The notes under the pieces are model-generated. The model saw only the letters and a program-made list of their open reading frames with translations. It searched no databases and had not been told where the DNA came from. DNA of 37,518 bases from Candidatus Baldrarchaeota archaeon (GTDB taxonomy: Archaea > Asgardarchaeota > Baldrarchaeia > Baldrarchaeales > DXJG01). The stretch is from contig JAEOSG010000009.1 in the NCBI GenBank assembly GCA_016840485.1, forward strand, positions 1-37,518. Reading direction: 5' to 3'. This document shows, piece after piece, positions 8,380 to 17,922 of the stretch. Every line of letters starts with the position of its first letter. Positions within the stretch are counted from its first letter, which is position 1. Both the position numbers and the translations under genes were made by a program.

Positions 8380-8492
8380 TTTGCGTTTAACTAAGACGTC
8401 GACTATAATCTCTCACGCTCCACAATGTATATCTTAAAACAATAAATCAATCAAAAATGTCTAAAAGATGAAAAGAAAACGTTAATTTCAGA

Positions 8493-9315
8493 TTATTTTA
8501 TGTGTTTTTCAACAAACTCTGCAGCGTTTTTCCATAAAATTTTCTCTTTAATTTTTTCGTCAACATTAAGTTTAAGCAGAGTTTTTAGTGTTTTTTCTGG
8601 TTTCCACCAAACCAGAGGTATCTCGCTTCCGTAAAGAACTCTGTTCGGATAGTCCTCTATTAAGTTTACAACTTCTTCAGATAACCATTTTACTTTTTCA
8701 CCTGTAACATGATCAATAACCGTTATATCGATGAGCGCGTTTGATGTTTCGGTGTAAACGTTTTTTCTCGCATCAAGGAATTTTCTGAGTTCCTTTGGTT
8801 TTCCAAGCATCATGTGGGCGAGAATTACCGGAATGTTGTAATTGTATATTAGGGGTTCGTACATTTTTGAATCTGAATATTGGAAACCGTTATCTGGAAA
8901 CCAACCCGTGTGAATGTAAAGCGGCTTTTTCAATTCTTCAAGTAGATCGTAGATGTTCAAAGCTTCTTTTGAGTCAGGTCTAAATTTCTGAACAGGTGGA
9001 TGTAATTTTAACCCGTCTATCCACTTGTTTTCAAAAGCTTTTATGAGTAGTTCTTCGCTGTTTTCTGGTGAAATGCGCCGAAAGTTATGAACCCGTACTT
9101 CTTTTTAAGTTCTCCCTGCCATCCATTAAATTTCTCACTATATTCTGGAGTGATAGCGTGAGTTAGATTAAAAATCTGTTTTACACCCATATTTTTCAAT
9201 ACATTTAAGGCTTTTTCCCATTCAATTGGCATTTCAATTTATGTTTCTTTTCAATCCAAGCGTAAAAACGCCACACAATATCGTCAGGAAACAAGTGAAC
9301 ATGAGCATCAATCAT
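8493..9315 (-). pseudogene. Amidohydrolase (TIM-barrel, amidohydrolase-2 type), two frameshifts
   Basis: Three frames join into one protein. Frame 1 starts at ATG 9315 after an AGGTGA ribosome site and opens with the metal motif DAHVH. Near 9235 the sense shifts to the ORF at 9041-9232. Near 9070 it shifts again to the frame ending at 8493, which continues upstream of the track's Met with GLKLHPP. Later metal-site residues are present: YIHTGW, LAHMM and YGSEIP. Each shift is explained by one missing base (GAAATG and CACCAG contexts). Intact, it would be about 273 aa and close to the decarboxylase/hydrolase type of metal-dependent hydrolase. As written it is broken; sequencing error is the alternative. 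Confidence 0.85.
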
Positions 9316-9462
9316 CTGTTTCACCTAAATAACATATGGATAAACGATATCATTATTATTTTAAGCTTTGGAGAAACTGTTAAAGTTCTTACTGGAAGCG
9401 AAATATCGTATATTTACATAAAACTCGTTAATAAAATATAAAATAAAATTGTTGAGTGGTAT

Positions 9463-9801
9463 TTATCGTTTTTCTATGAGTGCTGCTGAAAAGTAGCCTA
9501 TTAGTGCGCTAAATAGTCCAAGTAGTCCTGCGAGTATTAGGCCGATTCCTAGAAACATTGAGAGGTTTAAGTATGCCATTGCAAAGCTGCTGGGTAGCTT
9601 TAAATACAAGGCTATGAAGAGAATTCCTCGACAGAAAAGTAGACCGAAGAAACCTGAGAAAATTGCTGTCTTAAGGTTTTTCGCTAAGAATCCTCCGATA
9701 ATCCCAGCGATTACAAGTAGCTGCCATATCCTTGTAAATTCCAATGCAACTCCAATCACGAACGTTACTAATAAACATTGGATAAGGTTAAGTTTTTTCA
9801 T
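9463..9801 (-). CDS. Small polytopic membrane protein downstream of the acylase
   Basis: 112 aa with about four hydrophobic segments and a charged tail (ALIEKR). The track starts at 9837 inside the upstream gene. The ATG at 9801 is better: GGGGTGAT lies just before it and overlaps the TGA of the acylase gene, leaving a 4-nt gap, so the two are co-transcribed and probably translationally coupled. The fixed pairing suggests a role in export, anchoring or handling products of the acylase, but there is no motif to support this. No family recognised. Confidence 0.7.
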   Translation of the reverse strand: MKKLNLIQCLLVTFVIGVALEFTRIWQLLVIAGIIGGFLAKNLKTAIFSGFFGLLFCRGILFIALYLKLPSSFAMAYLNLSMFLGIGLILAGLLGLFSALIGYFSAALIEKR

Positions 9802-9805
9802 TTTA

Positions 9806-12487
9806 TCACCCCGGCATAAATTCCAGTACGCTTTCAACGTCTTCTACTTCACTTGGATTTGCAGGAAAACTCATTTGCTTATATTCTCCGTTAAGCCACA
9901 TTCTAAGCTGATCATAATAGTGTTCGCTGAAGGGGTTACCTGATTGGCCGCCAGGGATTATGCATAAGCTTTGGTTAAGGTCTTTGAAGTTTAATATTTC
10001 TCTCCAAGATGGTCCACTTTTGCCGGATGCTCCAATATTGTTAACGCATTGACTCCATCCCCAGGCTTCCCATTCAGGGTAGTTAAGCCAACTGAACACG
10101 GAGCCAAATGGATGCTCAGCGTGCAACTTGTGTATTTTAGAGAATTTCCAGTTACTCATGTCCTCTCCAAACTCGTTTTCTAGTAGTTCGATGGTTTTTT
10201 CGAAGCTTCCACGTATTATGGTTGCTGCGTTTTCAGTTTCATCTGTGAAAACGTTGTCAAACCAGTGGGAGTTTGGTTCAAGTTTTACGTAAGCTTCTAA
10301 GATACTGGTTGGAATGGATTCTACAAGGTCTTCGAGTTCGCTTTTGCTAATGGTAAATCCGCTGACTGTTTTGTTTAATTCTATGAATTCGTCTGCAAGT
10401 GTCATGTTTTTGAAGACACTAAGCCATTTGGCGAAAATTGTTGGAGCAACGAGGTCTGGGAGCATCGAATAGTTCCATTCCTTAAGAATGTTAAGTGCTT
10501 CTTGTACCTTCTCATCTGTTACTCCGGAAAGCGCGTTTTCTATTTCTGGTACTAGTTTAGCTGCTGGGACATAGAAGACGTCGTTCTGTATTTTCTTCAT
10601 GTCTTCAATTGTGACGTAGCCTTTCTCTTTTATGCATTCTCTTATGAGGTAGTCGATTCTATATGCTCTATAGTAGTCTGCAAATGTCCATGCAACATCG
10701 TAGATATACGGGTATGTTTTGTTTGCTAACCTGTTGTTTGCAGTTACCACGTAGCCTTGCTTAGGATTCCATAGTGTTGGTGCTTCATTTGCATCAATCC
10801 AGTCATTTACATTCCATTCAATGACGTTTTCAGAACTACCGTTAATGGGTAATCTCGGTATTAGGGCTGTTAATGGTTTTGAAGGATCTATTGCCATAGT
10901 GCCGTTTGGATAGGTTCTATTGGGATACCAGCCAACTGCTCTCCATCCAAAGTTTCCATAGATGTCTGCAAAAGCATGATTTTGAGGAGGCATATGAAAG
11001 TAGTATGTTGCTTTTAGGAATTCGGTTGCATTTTTTGCATGAACATATTTTAGTAATGCTAAAGATTCCAGTGAGCCGTATTTTTCTCCCATCCAGCAGA
11101 TTGCAAACTTTGTCCCTTTTCTTTCAATGATTGGGCCGTGAACCGTGAAGTTTAATGTAATTGTTCTTTTTTCATATCCATTGCTGGCTTTAACGAGTAT
11201 TTCTTCATTTACTGTTTTTACATCTTTCCAAGACCCCTTATACAAATATTGTCCTTTGTCATTCCATTTATAGTAGTAGAAGTCCATTTGATCTGCCATA
11301 ACATTTGTAAAGCCCCACCCGACGTATTGAGTACATCCAATGATTATTAGACCAATTCCCGGGAAGGTTACGCCTCTAGCGTTAATAAACTCTCCATCTG
11401 GGCTTTTCACAACATAGTGAACTTCGTACCAAACTGACGGCACCACAAGTTGCAAGTGAGGGTCATTACAAAGTATAGGTTTTCCTGTTTCGGTTAGATT
11501 TCCACCTACAACCCAATTGTTGGATGCAAACATAGATCTTATTGGCGTGAGTAATGGAGATGCTTCCTTTATCCATTTAAGGAGTTCGTTTATTCCTTGC
11601 GTCTCTACGTTTACTGTAGAAAAGCCAAATGTTTTGGAGGGGTCTGCTGGATTAACGGGGTGAATGCAGCTTTCATTTTCTGGGACAATGAAATGATCAA
11701 TGGGCCTATCTATCGGTAGTAGTTCAAGTAGAAGTTTTGTGCCGTTTTCCACACCGTATTTACCGACTAACCCTTGATATACTAAGTAAAGCTCTAGGTC
11801 AGCGAAGGTTCCAGTTAGACCCCAGCTGATAAGCCTACCTATTTCAAGGATGTTTAAGGGCGTCCAAGGCTCCGGCTTGTAACCTAAAAGTTTAAACTCC
11901 AATGGCAATGCATTTTCCTTTTCCATTTCTTCTATTGCAAAATTCACTCCTTTAGAGTAGGCGTCTAACATGTCTAAAAGTTTCTTGGCATCATCTTTTA
12001 TGAGTGTAACATCCATTTGAGGATAGTGGCTCGCTTTTTCTCCTTCAGAGATGTTTTCTAAGAGTTCTAAGGATTTTTGCGCGCCTCTGTAAAGCCCTAG
12101 AATTCTATATAATACGTCGGTTTGATAGGCGGCTTCTCCAAGTACTTCGGATAGCCTGCCTTCTACTAGTCTTCGCTGCAGGTCCATTTGGAAAAGTCTA
12201 TCGTGAGCATGCAAATAACCTAGCACATAGGCGACATCTATTTCAGATTTCGCAAAGATATGTGGCACTCCATAACCATCTATTATGACTGTTACATCGC
12301 TTTCCAGTCCGGGCATCACTATTTTTCCGCGGTTTGGATATTTAGCTGTGTAGACAGAGCCCCAAATACCTGCTAATGGGTCTGTCATTGACATCAAGGT
12401 GGACGGTGAAAACATTCCTGGAAGCGGTATTAAAAACGCTATTGTTAGAGCAACGGCTAAAATTAAACCTATTACGCCCCTCTTCAC
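9806..12487 (-). CDS. Penicillin-acylase-family Ntn hydrolase, exported
   Basis: 893 aa, as long as a complete penicillin-acylase/acyl-homoserine-lactone-acylase precursor. Residues 1-24 are a signal peptide or anchor: MKRG, then a hydrophobic stretch to about 22. The alpha part carries GYLHAHDRLFQMD near residue 92. Autoproteolysis is expected before the nucleophile Ser in FASNNWVVGG near residue 321, followed by NDPHL. The partner Asn/Arg region is expected in the beta chain (NNIGASGKSG near 820). The family cleaves amide bonds of acylated substrates; the true substrate is unknown. The start is GTG at 12487 with GAGGGAG about 7 nt upstream. No lesion over 2.7 kb. A divergent Fe-S gene lies upstream and a membrane protein follows. 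Confidence 0.92.
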   Translation of the reverse strand: MKRGVIGLILAVALTIAFLIPLPGMFSPSTLMSMTDPLAGIWGSVYTAKYPNRGKIVMPGLESDVTVIIDGYGVPHIFAKSEIDVAYVLGYLHAHDRLFQMDLQRRLVEGRLSEVLGEAAYQTDVLYRILGLYRGAQKSLELLENISEGEKASHYPQMDVTLIKDDAKKLLDMLDAYSKGVNFAIEEMEKENALPLEFKLLGYKPEPWTPLNILEIGRLISWGLTGTFADLELYLVYQGLVGKYGVENGTKLLLELLPIDRPIDHFIVPENESCIHPVNPADPSKTFGFSTVNVETQGINELLKWIKEASPLLTPIRSMFASNNWVVGGNLTETGKPILCNDPHLQLVVPSVWYEVHYVVKSPDGEFINARGVTFPGIGLIIIGCTQYVGWGFTNVMADQMDFYYYKWNDKGQYLYKGSWKDVKTVNEEILVKASNGYEKRTITLNFTVHGPIIERKGTKFAICWMGEKYGSLESLALLKYVHAKNATEFLKATYYFHMPPQNHAFADIYGNFGWRAVGWYPNRTYPNGTMAIDPSKPLTALIPRLPINGSSENVIEWNVNDWIDANEAPTLWNPKQGYVVTANNRLANKTYPYIYDVAWTFADYYRAYRIDYLIRECIKEKGYVTIEDMKKIQNDVFYVPAAKLVPEIENALSGVTDEKVQEALNILKEWNYSMLPDLVAPTIFAKWLSVFKNMTLADEFIELNKTVSGFTISKSELEDLVESIPTSILEAYVKLEPNSHWFDNVFTDETENAATIIRGSFEKTIELLENEFGEDMSNWKFSKIHKLHAEHPFGSVFSWLNYPEWEAWGWSQCVNNIGASGKSGPSWREILNFKDLNQSLCIIPGGQSGNPFSEHYYDQLRMWLNGEYKQMSFPANPSEVEDVESVLEFMPG

Positions 12488-12572
12488 CGCTACTCCCTCA
12501 CAAATGCAATAGTAAAGTACATTATGAAATTTTGCAAATTAAACTTTTGTATTAATTCTAATGAAAATTCGG

Positions 12573-12584
12573 ACTAATATTAGT
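12573..12584. promoter_or_regulatory. 12-bp palindrome between divergent genes
   Basis: ACTAATATTAGT, a perfect palindrome in the short region between the acylase (minus) and the Fe-S protein (plus). It could be an operator for either or both. It is AT-rich, so chance is not excluded. Confidence 0.3.
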
Positions 12585-12677
12585 TTAAGTTAAGCTAACG
12601 AAGTCTTTTTGACAGAAAAATGCAATAGTAAAGTAGATGTTAAATTGCCATTTTCACTATTTAGGAGAGCGAACCAA

Positions 12678-13796
12678 ATGTTAGAAAACATTAAAGAGAC
12701 AGTTTTCTCCTGTATCGAGTGTAAAGCTTGTAATGATGTATGTTCTTTCTATCTTTCAAGCAGAGACGAAAACATAGGTGCTTGGAGTAGAATTAAAGCA
12801 GCTCAATCTATTCTAAACAAAGAGAAAACGATTAGCGATATTGTTAGAGAATTGTATACATGTACTTGTTGTGGAACTTGTGAACTAATCTGCCCCACGA
12901 ATATTCCTATTTCAGATGTTGTTCGAAGCCTTAGAAATCTTGCAGTTAAGGAAGGAAAAGTTCCAGAACCCATTGCAAATCTTTGCAAAAACATCATAAG
13001 TAGCGGATCGATGACCGGTGAAGGCCCAGAATACTGGAAGAAGTGGATTCCTGACGGCATTAGGTTTCCGGAAAAAGCTGAGTATATTTATCTCGTTGGA
13101 TGTATGGTTCCATTTAGACTACATGAAATAGGACATACAACAGTAGACATTTTTAGTAAAGCTGATCTTGATTTTACGATTCTCGGCGAGCAGGAAAGAT
13201 GCTGTGGACTTCTCCTTGTTGATCACGGATTTTTTGATGAGGCAAAGAAAGTAGCAGAAAGTAACATTGCAAAAATAGAGGAGAAAGGTGTTGATAGAGT
13301 TGTGATGGCTTGCGCTGCATGTTATCACACGTATAAACATATATATCCACGTATATTTAGAAAACCAGATTTCGAAGTTCTACATGTTGTTGAGGTTTTA
13401 TCGGATCTTATCGATCAAGGGAAAATTGAATTTAGTAAGCGAATAGAGGAGAAAGTTGTGTTTTTAGATCCTTGTCATTTCGCTAAGACGTCGAAAAAAT
13501 ATGAAGAGCCTCGGAAAATCATTGAGAGTATTCCTGGAATAGAGCTTTTAGAGTTTTCAAAGAACAGAAATGAAGGTTACTGTTGTGGGGCTCCTGGGGG
13601 AATTAGGCTATTATTTAGGGATATATCGAATTCTGTAGCGATGATGATAATAAGAGAAGCCTTGGATCTCGGTGCTTCAAGAATTATAACGGCGTGTCCG
13701 CTGTGTATGTTTCAACTTGCAAGCACCGTTAGGAAACAGGGAATAAAAGACCTAAAGGTAACGGATATACCCCTACTTCTCCATGAGGCCATATAG
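12678..13796 (+). CDS. HdrD/GlpC-like Fe-S protein with two cysteine-rich domains
   Basis: About 372 aa. The N-terminal ferredoxin-like domain holds two [4Fe-4S] motifs, CIECKACNDVC and CTCCGTCELICP. Two cysteine-rich CCG-type domains follow: the first with RCCG and ACAACYH, the second with DPCHF, YCCGAPGG and ACPLC. This is the layout of HdrD, GlpC and related electron-transfer subunits, which pass electrons from quinol, heterodisulfide or flavoprotein dehydrogenases. No membrane or flavin partner is adjacent, so its donor and acceptor are unknown. The ATG at 12678 has AGGAGA nine bases upstream; the track start (TTG 12609) has none. Confidence 0.9.
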   Translation: MLENIKETVFSCIECKACNDVCSFYLSSRDENIGAWSRIKAAQSILNKEKTISDIVRELYTCTCCGTCELICPTNIPISDVVRSLRNLAVKEGKVPEPIANLCKNIISSGSMTGEGPEYWKKWIPDGIRFPEKAEYIYLVGCMVPFRLHEIGHTTVDIFSKADLDFTILGEQERCCGLLLVDHGFFDEAKKVAESNIAKIEEKGVDRVVMACAACYHTYKHIYPRIFRKPDFEVLHVVEVLSDLIDQGKIEFSKRIEEKVVFLDPCHFAKTSKKYEEPRKIIESIPGIELLEFSKNRNEGYCCGAPGGIRLLFRDISNSVAMMIIREALDLGASRIITACPLCMFQLASTVRKQGIKDLKVTDIPLLLHEAI

Positions 13797-13822
13797 CATC
13801 TTGAAACCTAGGTTTCAGCGCT

Positions 13823-14752
13823 TTACTTTCGTCTTCCAGGAAGCTTCCTCATGTAAAATTTATGTTCACGGTATCTCAATTCAATTATTTTTCCTTCATT
13901 GATCAGTTTTTCCACAACCTCCCACCCTACTCCAGCCCTATTAAGAAGTTCTTGGACCGCGTCTTCGCGCATTGGATGCACTGCAGTAATGCTAAGCAAA
14001 TCTTCCTCAACGTTACCCGAAAATGAAAAAGCAGTACCTTCATATCCTATAAGGTATTCCACGTTCTTAATCTTTTTAGAAAACATTTGGAATGCTTCGT
14101 TAATTATTTCTTCTCGTGGAGGTTTTACCCATTTCTCAGCGGGAGGCCTCGTAGGAATTGCAATATATGCTATTTTTGGATTCAATTCTCTGATGAAGTC
14201 GGCAATCTTATCGAATTCGTTTTCATAGTTGATTTGGTCTATTAGCATTGTTTCCGTTATTAGTTCTCCTTTGAATTCTTTGGAGAACTCTAACATTCCT
14301 TCAAGGATTTTTTGAAGAGAAAGCGAAGGGTGTGGTCTATTTATTTTCTGCCATAAATCTCCACTTACTGCGTCGACCTTTAAGGATACAAGATCTGCTT
14401 TTGAAAGATCGTTTCTTACGTCTTCTCTAAATGTTAGAGAACCATTTGTGAGAACAGCGATCCTATGGTTTAGACTTTTTAACATTTCTATTTCTTTTCC
14501 TAAATTCTTGTCGAGGGTGGGTTCTCCATCTGGTACAAAAGTAATGTAGTCCACTTGTACATTTTTTACTTTGTTCTCTGCTTCTTTGAAGATTTTTTCT
14601 GGATCGTAGAATGGACGTCTTTCAATACTTATTTTTATGGTTGTACCTAGCTGACAATAAACGCATGAATATGAACATATTTTTGCTGGAATATTATTTA
14701 CGCCTAAACTTCTTCCTAATCTACGCGAGGGAACTGGACCGAATACTAACAT
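13823..14752 (-). CDS. Radical SAM Fe-S protein (COG0731-like)
   Basis: 309 aa. It opens FGPVPSRRLG, followed by the radical SAM cluster motif CSYSCVYC near residue 27. FVPDGEPTLD near 72 is the usual SAM-binding Gly-Glu-Pro strand, and AVLTNGSL follows near 98. After the partial TIM barrel, residues about 240-309 look like a winged helix (REDAVQELLNRAGV, then a basic wing). This N-terminal signature is typical of a widespread archaeal and bacterial radical SAM group of uncertain function. ATG at 14752 lies about 30 nt downstream of a TATA box, suggesting a leaderless or short-leader message. Convergent with the Fe-S protein gene, 26 bp apart. Confidence 0.88.
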   Translation of the reverse strand: MLVFGPVPSRRLGRSLGVNNIPAKICSYSCVYCQLGTTIKISIERRPFYDPEKIFKEAENKVKNVQVDYITFVPDGEPTLDKNLGKEIEMLKSLNHRIAVLTNGSLTFREDVRNDLSKADLVSLKVDAVSGDLWQKINRPHPSLSLQKILEGMLEFSKEFKGELITETMLIDQINYENEFDKIADFIRELNPKIAYIAIPTRPPAEKWVKPPREEIINEAFQMFSKKIKNVEYLIGYEGTAFSFSGNVEEDLLSITAVHPMREDAVQELLNRAGVGWEVVEKLINEGKIIELRYREHKFYMRKLPGRRK

Positions 14753-14777
14753 AGATGTAAGTGTTGTTTCAATCTTC

Positions 14778-14788
14778 TTAAATATTTC
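14778..14788 (-). promoter_or_regulatory. TATA box of the radical SAM gene
   Basis: GGAAATATTTAA on the minus strand, centred about 30 nt before the ATG. No ribosome site precedes that ATG, in keeping with leaderless transcription. Confidence 0.5.
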
Positions 14789-14989
14789 CTAATTTGAAGG
14801 TTGATTGTTAAGTAAGGTTAAATCTTGGCTTTCAAAGCGCACTATTGCTTATATTACGTACATCATTTCGGAGATAGCTACTTATTACTGTTTGAAAGTT
14901 AAGTTTGACCTTAAACTTTGAGCAATAAACTTTTAGGTTACATTGCATTTGGTTTGAATATCATTCAACAAATGTTCCGAGGGGTAGAT

Positions 14990-16375
14990 TTGAGTAGTAA
15001 TATCATTGAACTGCTTGATAGTTACGTTACTGAAGCTATGTCCACGTTTCGAATACCTGGATTAAGCGTTTCTGTCGTCAAAAACAACTCAATTCTTTAT
15101 AGTAAGGGTTTCGGTGCAAGAAATTTAGAGGAAAATTTGCCTACAACACCTAACACGTTGTACGGGATTGGTTCTGTAACAAAGTCTTTCACTGCTTTAG
15201 CAATTATGCAGCTGGTTGAAGCCAGTAAACTAGATATTCATGATCCAGTGAAAAAATATATTCCCCTTAAAATCGGGTTCGATGAGCGTCCTATTGAAAT
15301 ATTTCATTTATTAACGCATTCTTCTGGTGTTCCGAATCTTGGTCAAGCTGAAATAGTAATAAAAAGAGGACTTGGGTTCTATGAAAGTTGGATTCCTATG
15401 ACAAGTTTTGAGGATTTTATGCAGTTTGTGAATGGCGCATCCGAAGAAATCGCCGCAAAGCCTGGTGAAAGATTCTTCTATTTCAATGAAGGTTACACAA
15501 TGCTTGGGAAAATCATTGAAGTAGTTAGTGGAATGAATTACGAGGATTATATTAGAGAGAAAATTCTTAAACCGTTGAAGATGACTAGGTCTACGTTCTT
15601 AAAGGAAGAATTTGAGGCAGACCCAGACATCATGACTCCTTACTATATTGATAGGGAGGGCAAGCCAGTTCCAGCTAAGTTTCCCTTTAACAAGTTGATA
15701 TATGCTGCTGGAGGATTATTAAGCTCTGTTTCCGAGCTTTCTAACTATGTTATTGCAAATATGAATGATGGTGTTTTCGATGGCATACAGATCGTAGATT
15801 CGTCTCTTCTTAAAGAAATGCATACTCCTCGTATTGAAGTTAATCTTTTCTTGCTTGGATTTGAGAAGCGAAGCTACGGTTATGGTTGGATTATTTTAGA
15901 TGATTTCTTCGGTCATAAAGTGGTTTATCATAGTGGTTCTGTAGGTGTCTGTGGCGCATTTGTAGCTTTTATTCCAGACTTTAAAGTGGGTGTGGCCATA
16001 GCATCTAATGGAAGTCCTGACAGTCTTTCCATACTTGGCCTAGGAATTTTAACTCTCTTGATTGGTAGAAAACCCGATGAGTTACCGTTTATAGCACTTG
16101 ATAAAAAACTTGACATGTTAGTAGGTGTATACGAATCTTACAAGGGAATAAATAGAGCTTCAGTAGTTAAAAGAGGCTCTACACTATATCTTGAGATTAA
16201 AGATAAGCTTTGGGAAATGAATGTTCCCCTAATTCCGGTAGATGAAAGATTAGAGGAATATAGGTTTTATATTGTTGAAGGAGGCGTAAAGATACCAGTT
16301 GAATTTGTAGTGGACTCCTCTGGAAAAATAGACCTCTACATAGAGAGACACCGGTTGCACAAGGTTAAAAGTTAA
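14990..16375 (+). CDS. Serine beta-lactamase-like hydrolase (class C / EstB type)
   Basis: About 461 aa. The catalytic S-x-x-K is SVTK near residue 65. The Y-x-N element is in FYFNEGY near 168 and the third element is YHSGSVG near 312. A C-terminal region of about 100 residues resembles the beta-rich tail found in many archaeal and bacterial members that act as peptidases or esterases. No signal peptide is evident, so the protein is probably cytoplasmic. TTG at 14990 has GAGGGG five bases upstream; the track's TTG at 14918 has no ribosome site and adds 24 residues, so the start is not certain. It is divergent from the radical SAM gene. Confidence 0.85.
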   Translation: MSSNIIELLDSYVTEAMSTFRIPGLSVSVVKNNSILYSKGFGARNLEENLPTTPNTLYGIGSVTKSFTALAIMQLVEASKLDIHDPVKKYIPLKIGFDERPIEIFHLLTHSSGVPNLGQAEIVIKRGLGFYESWIPMTSFEDFMQFVNGASEEIAAKPGERFFYFNEGYTMLGKIIEVVSGMNYEDYIREKILKPLKMTRSTFLKEEFEADPDIMTPYYIDREGKPVPAKFPFNKLIYAAGGLLSSVSELSNYVIANMNDGVFDGIQIVDSSLLKEMHTPRIEVNLFLLGFEKRSYGYGWIILDDFFGHKVVYHSGSVGVCGAFVAFIPDFKVGVAIASNGSPDSLSILGLGILTLLIGRKPDELPFIALDKKLDMLVGVYESYKGINRASVVKRGSTLYLEIKDKLWEMNVPLIPVDERLEEYRFYIVEGGVKIPVEFVVDSSGKIDLYIERHRLHKVKS

Positions 16376-16422
16376 TTAACAGATAATGTTTAATACTTGA
16401 TATTTATTTGTGAGGTGATTTT

Positions 16423-17142
16423 GTGGTGAAGTTTGTGTTTTTTGACTTAGATGGAACTTTAGGTTACGTATCCAATAGGAGAATGTTTACTAAATGTTTT
16501 ATTGATAATCTTGTTGAAGTAGCTTTAGAAGAGATAAAATTGAGTAGGAAAGTTATTGCTGAGACTTTTTTGAAAGTTATGTGGGATATAAGAATGAATC
16601 CCCCGCTTACTAGAACTATTATTGACGAGTTTTGTATGCAAATTGCAAGGAAGCTTAATGTAACTTCCTTTGTTGTTAGGAAAATTGTTGACAGATATTA
16701 TAATGAAAGATTTCAATTGTTGAAGCGGTTTTATGCTCCAATGGATGGAAACCGTGAAATCATAGAACTTTTGTTAAACGAGAATTTAAGTATAGGTATC
16801 GCGACTGATCCAGTTACGAAAGCTATTGCTGTAGACTTTAGGTTGCGTTGGGCTAATATTGAGGATTTTCCTTACTGTTTGATTACCCACGGTGAGAATA
16901 TGCATGCTGCAAAGCCTCACCCAGAATACTTCAAAGAAATATTGAGAAAATGTGGTGCAAGAGCTCATGAAGTAGTTATGATTGGAGACGATTTGCTACA
17001 AGATATTTCTGGCGCTAAAAGAATAGGTATGAAAACTATACTTGTTAAAACAGGTGTTAAAAGAAGCATAAGTGTAAAACCAGATTTTGAAGTAGAAAGT
17101 ATCAGAGATGTTCCTGAAATTTTAATGCAACTAAAAGAATAA
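16423..17142 (+). CDS. HAD-superfamily phosphatase
   Basis: 239 aa. Motif I is FFDLDGTLG near residue 8 with both nucleophile and acid Asp. A helical cap with many aromatic and basic residues covers about 20-115. Motif II is TDP near 127, the motif III Lys is in AAKPHPEY near 165, and motif IV is IGDDLLQD near 188. It is thus a complete phosphoglycolate-phosphatase-like hydrolase with unknown small-molecule substrate. Start GTG at 16423 has GAGGTGAT a few bases upstream, one of the clearest ribosome sites in the window. The HD phosphohydrolase follows 27 bp downstream on the same strand, probably in the same transcript. Confidence 0.9.
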   Translation: MVKFVFFDLDGTLGYVSNRRMFTKCFIDNLVEVALEEIKLSRKVIAETFLKVMWDIRMNPPLTRTIIDEFCMQIARKLNVTSFVVRKIVDRYYNERFQLLKRFYAPMDGNREIIELLLNENLSIGIATDPVTKAIAVDFRLRWANIEDFPYCLITHGENMHAAKPHPEYFKEILRKCGARAHEVVMIGDDLLQDISGAKRIGMKTILVKTGVKRSISVKPDFEVESIRDVPEILMQLKE

Positions 17143-17169
17143 ATTAATGCGGTTACGTGGGGCATTGTT

Positions 17170-17790
17170 ATGAGTTGGGAGGAAAAGTTGAAAGAAGTTG
17201 TAAGGGAATATATGTGGAATAATTGGCCTGGTCACGACTATTTTCATGCCATAAGGGTTTACAATTTATGTTTGAAACTTGGCGAAAAGCTTGGTGCAGA
17301 TTTAGATGTTTTAAAAGCTGCTGCTTTACTACACGATGTAGCCTACGGTGAAAATGTGAAGGAACATGATGTTTTAAGTGCCAAAATAGCTGAGAAGATT
17401 TTAAAAGATATTGGCTTTCCGAAAAATAAGATTAGCCAAGTCGTTTACTGTATAAAGACCCATAGGTTTCTTAAGGGCTGTAAGGCTGATACATTGGAGG
17501 CTAAAATTCTTCAGGATGCTGACCGTTTAGATGCTATTGGAGCTATTGGTATTGCGAGGGCTCTAGCGGATACAGGTTTAAGAAAAGAAAAGATTTGGAT
17601 ACCTTGGATTAAACCTAAAGAAAAGTATGATGGTAAAAGCGTTAGCTGCATAAATCATTTTTACGAAAAATTGTTAAAAATTAAGGATCATTTGAATCTT
17701 GAGGAAAGTAAAAAGATCGCTGAGGGGAGAACAAAGTTTATAGAAATTTTTCTAGATGAATTTTTCAAAGAGTGGAAAGGAGAAAAATAG
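17170..17790 (+). CDS. HD-domain phosphohydrolase
   Basis: 206 aa. Metal ligands of the HD fold are visible in order: GHDYFH near residue 20, ALLHDVAYG near 57 and DADRLDAIG near 116. The layout matches the YpgQ/YedJ-like group of HD hydrolases, several of which act on nucleotides. The substrate cannot be read from sequence. It lies 27 bp after the HAD gene, which suggests co-expression of two phosphate-ester hydrolases. Confidence 0.9.
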   Translation: MSWEEKLKEVVREYMWNNWPGHDYFHAIRVYNLCLKLGEKLGADLDVLKAAALLHDVAYGENVKEHDVLSAKIAEKILKDIGFPKNKISQVVYCIKTHRFLKGCKADTLEAKILQDADRLDAIGAIGIARALADTGLRKEKIWIPWIKPKEKYDGKSVSCINHFYEKLLKIKDHLNLEESKKIAEGRTKFIEIFLDEFFKEWKGEK

Positions 17791-17922
17791 CAAATTTCAC
17801 TCATACAATTTAAAGTAAAATAGGCTTAAACTCTCTCTTCATCTCTAGTATCATATAATGGTTGGAAAAGAGTTTATAGTATAGTAGCGACATACATTAG
17901 TAAAAGGTTACGGGTGTTTTAA

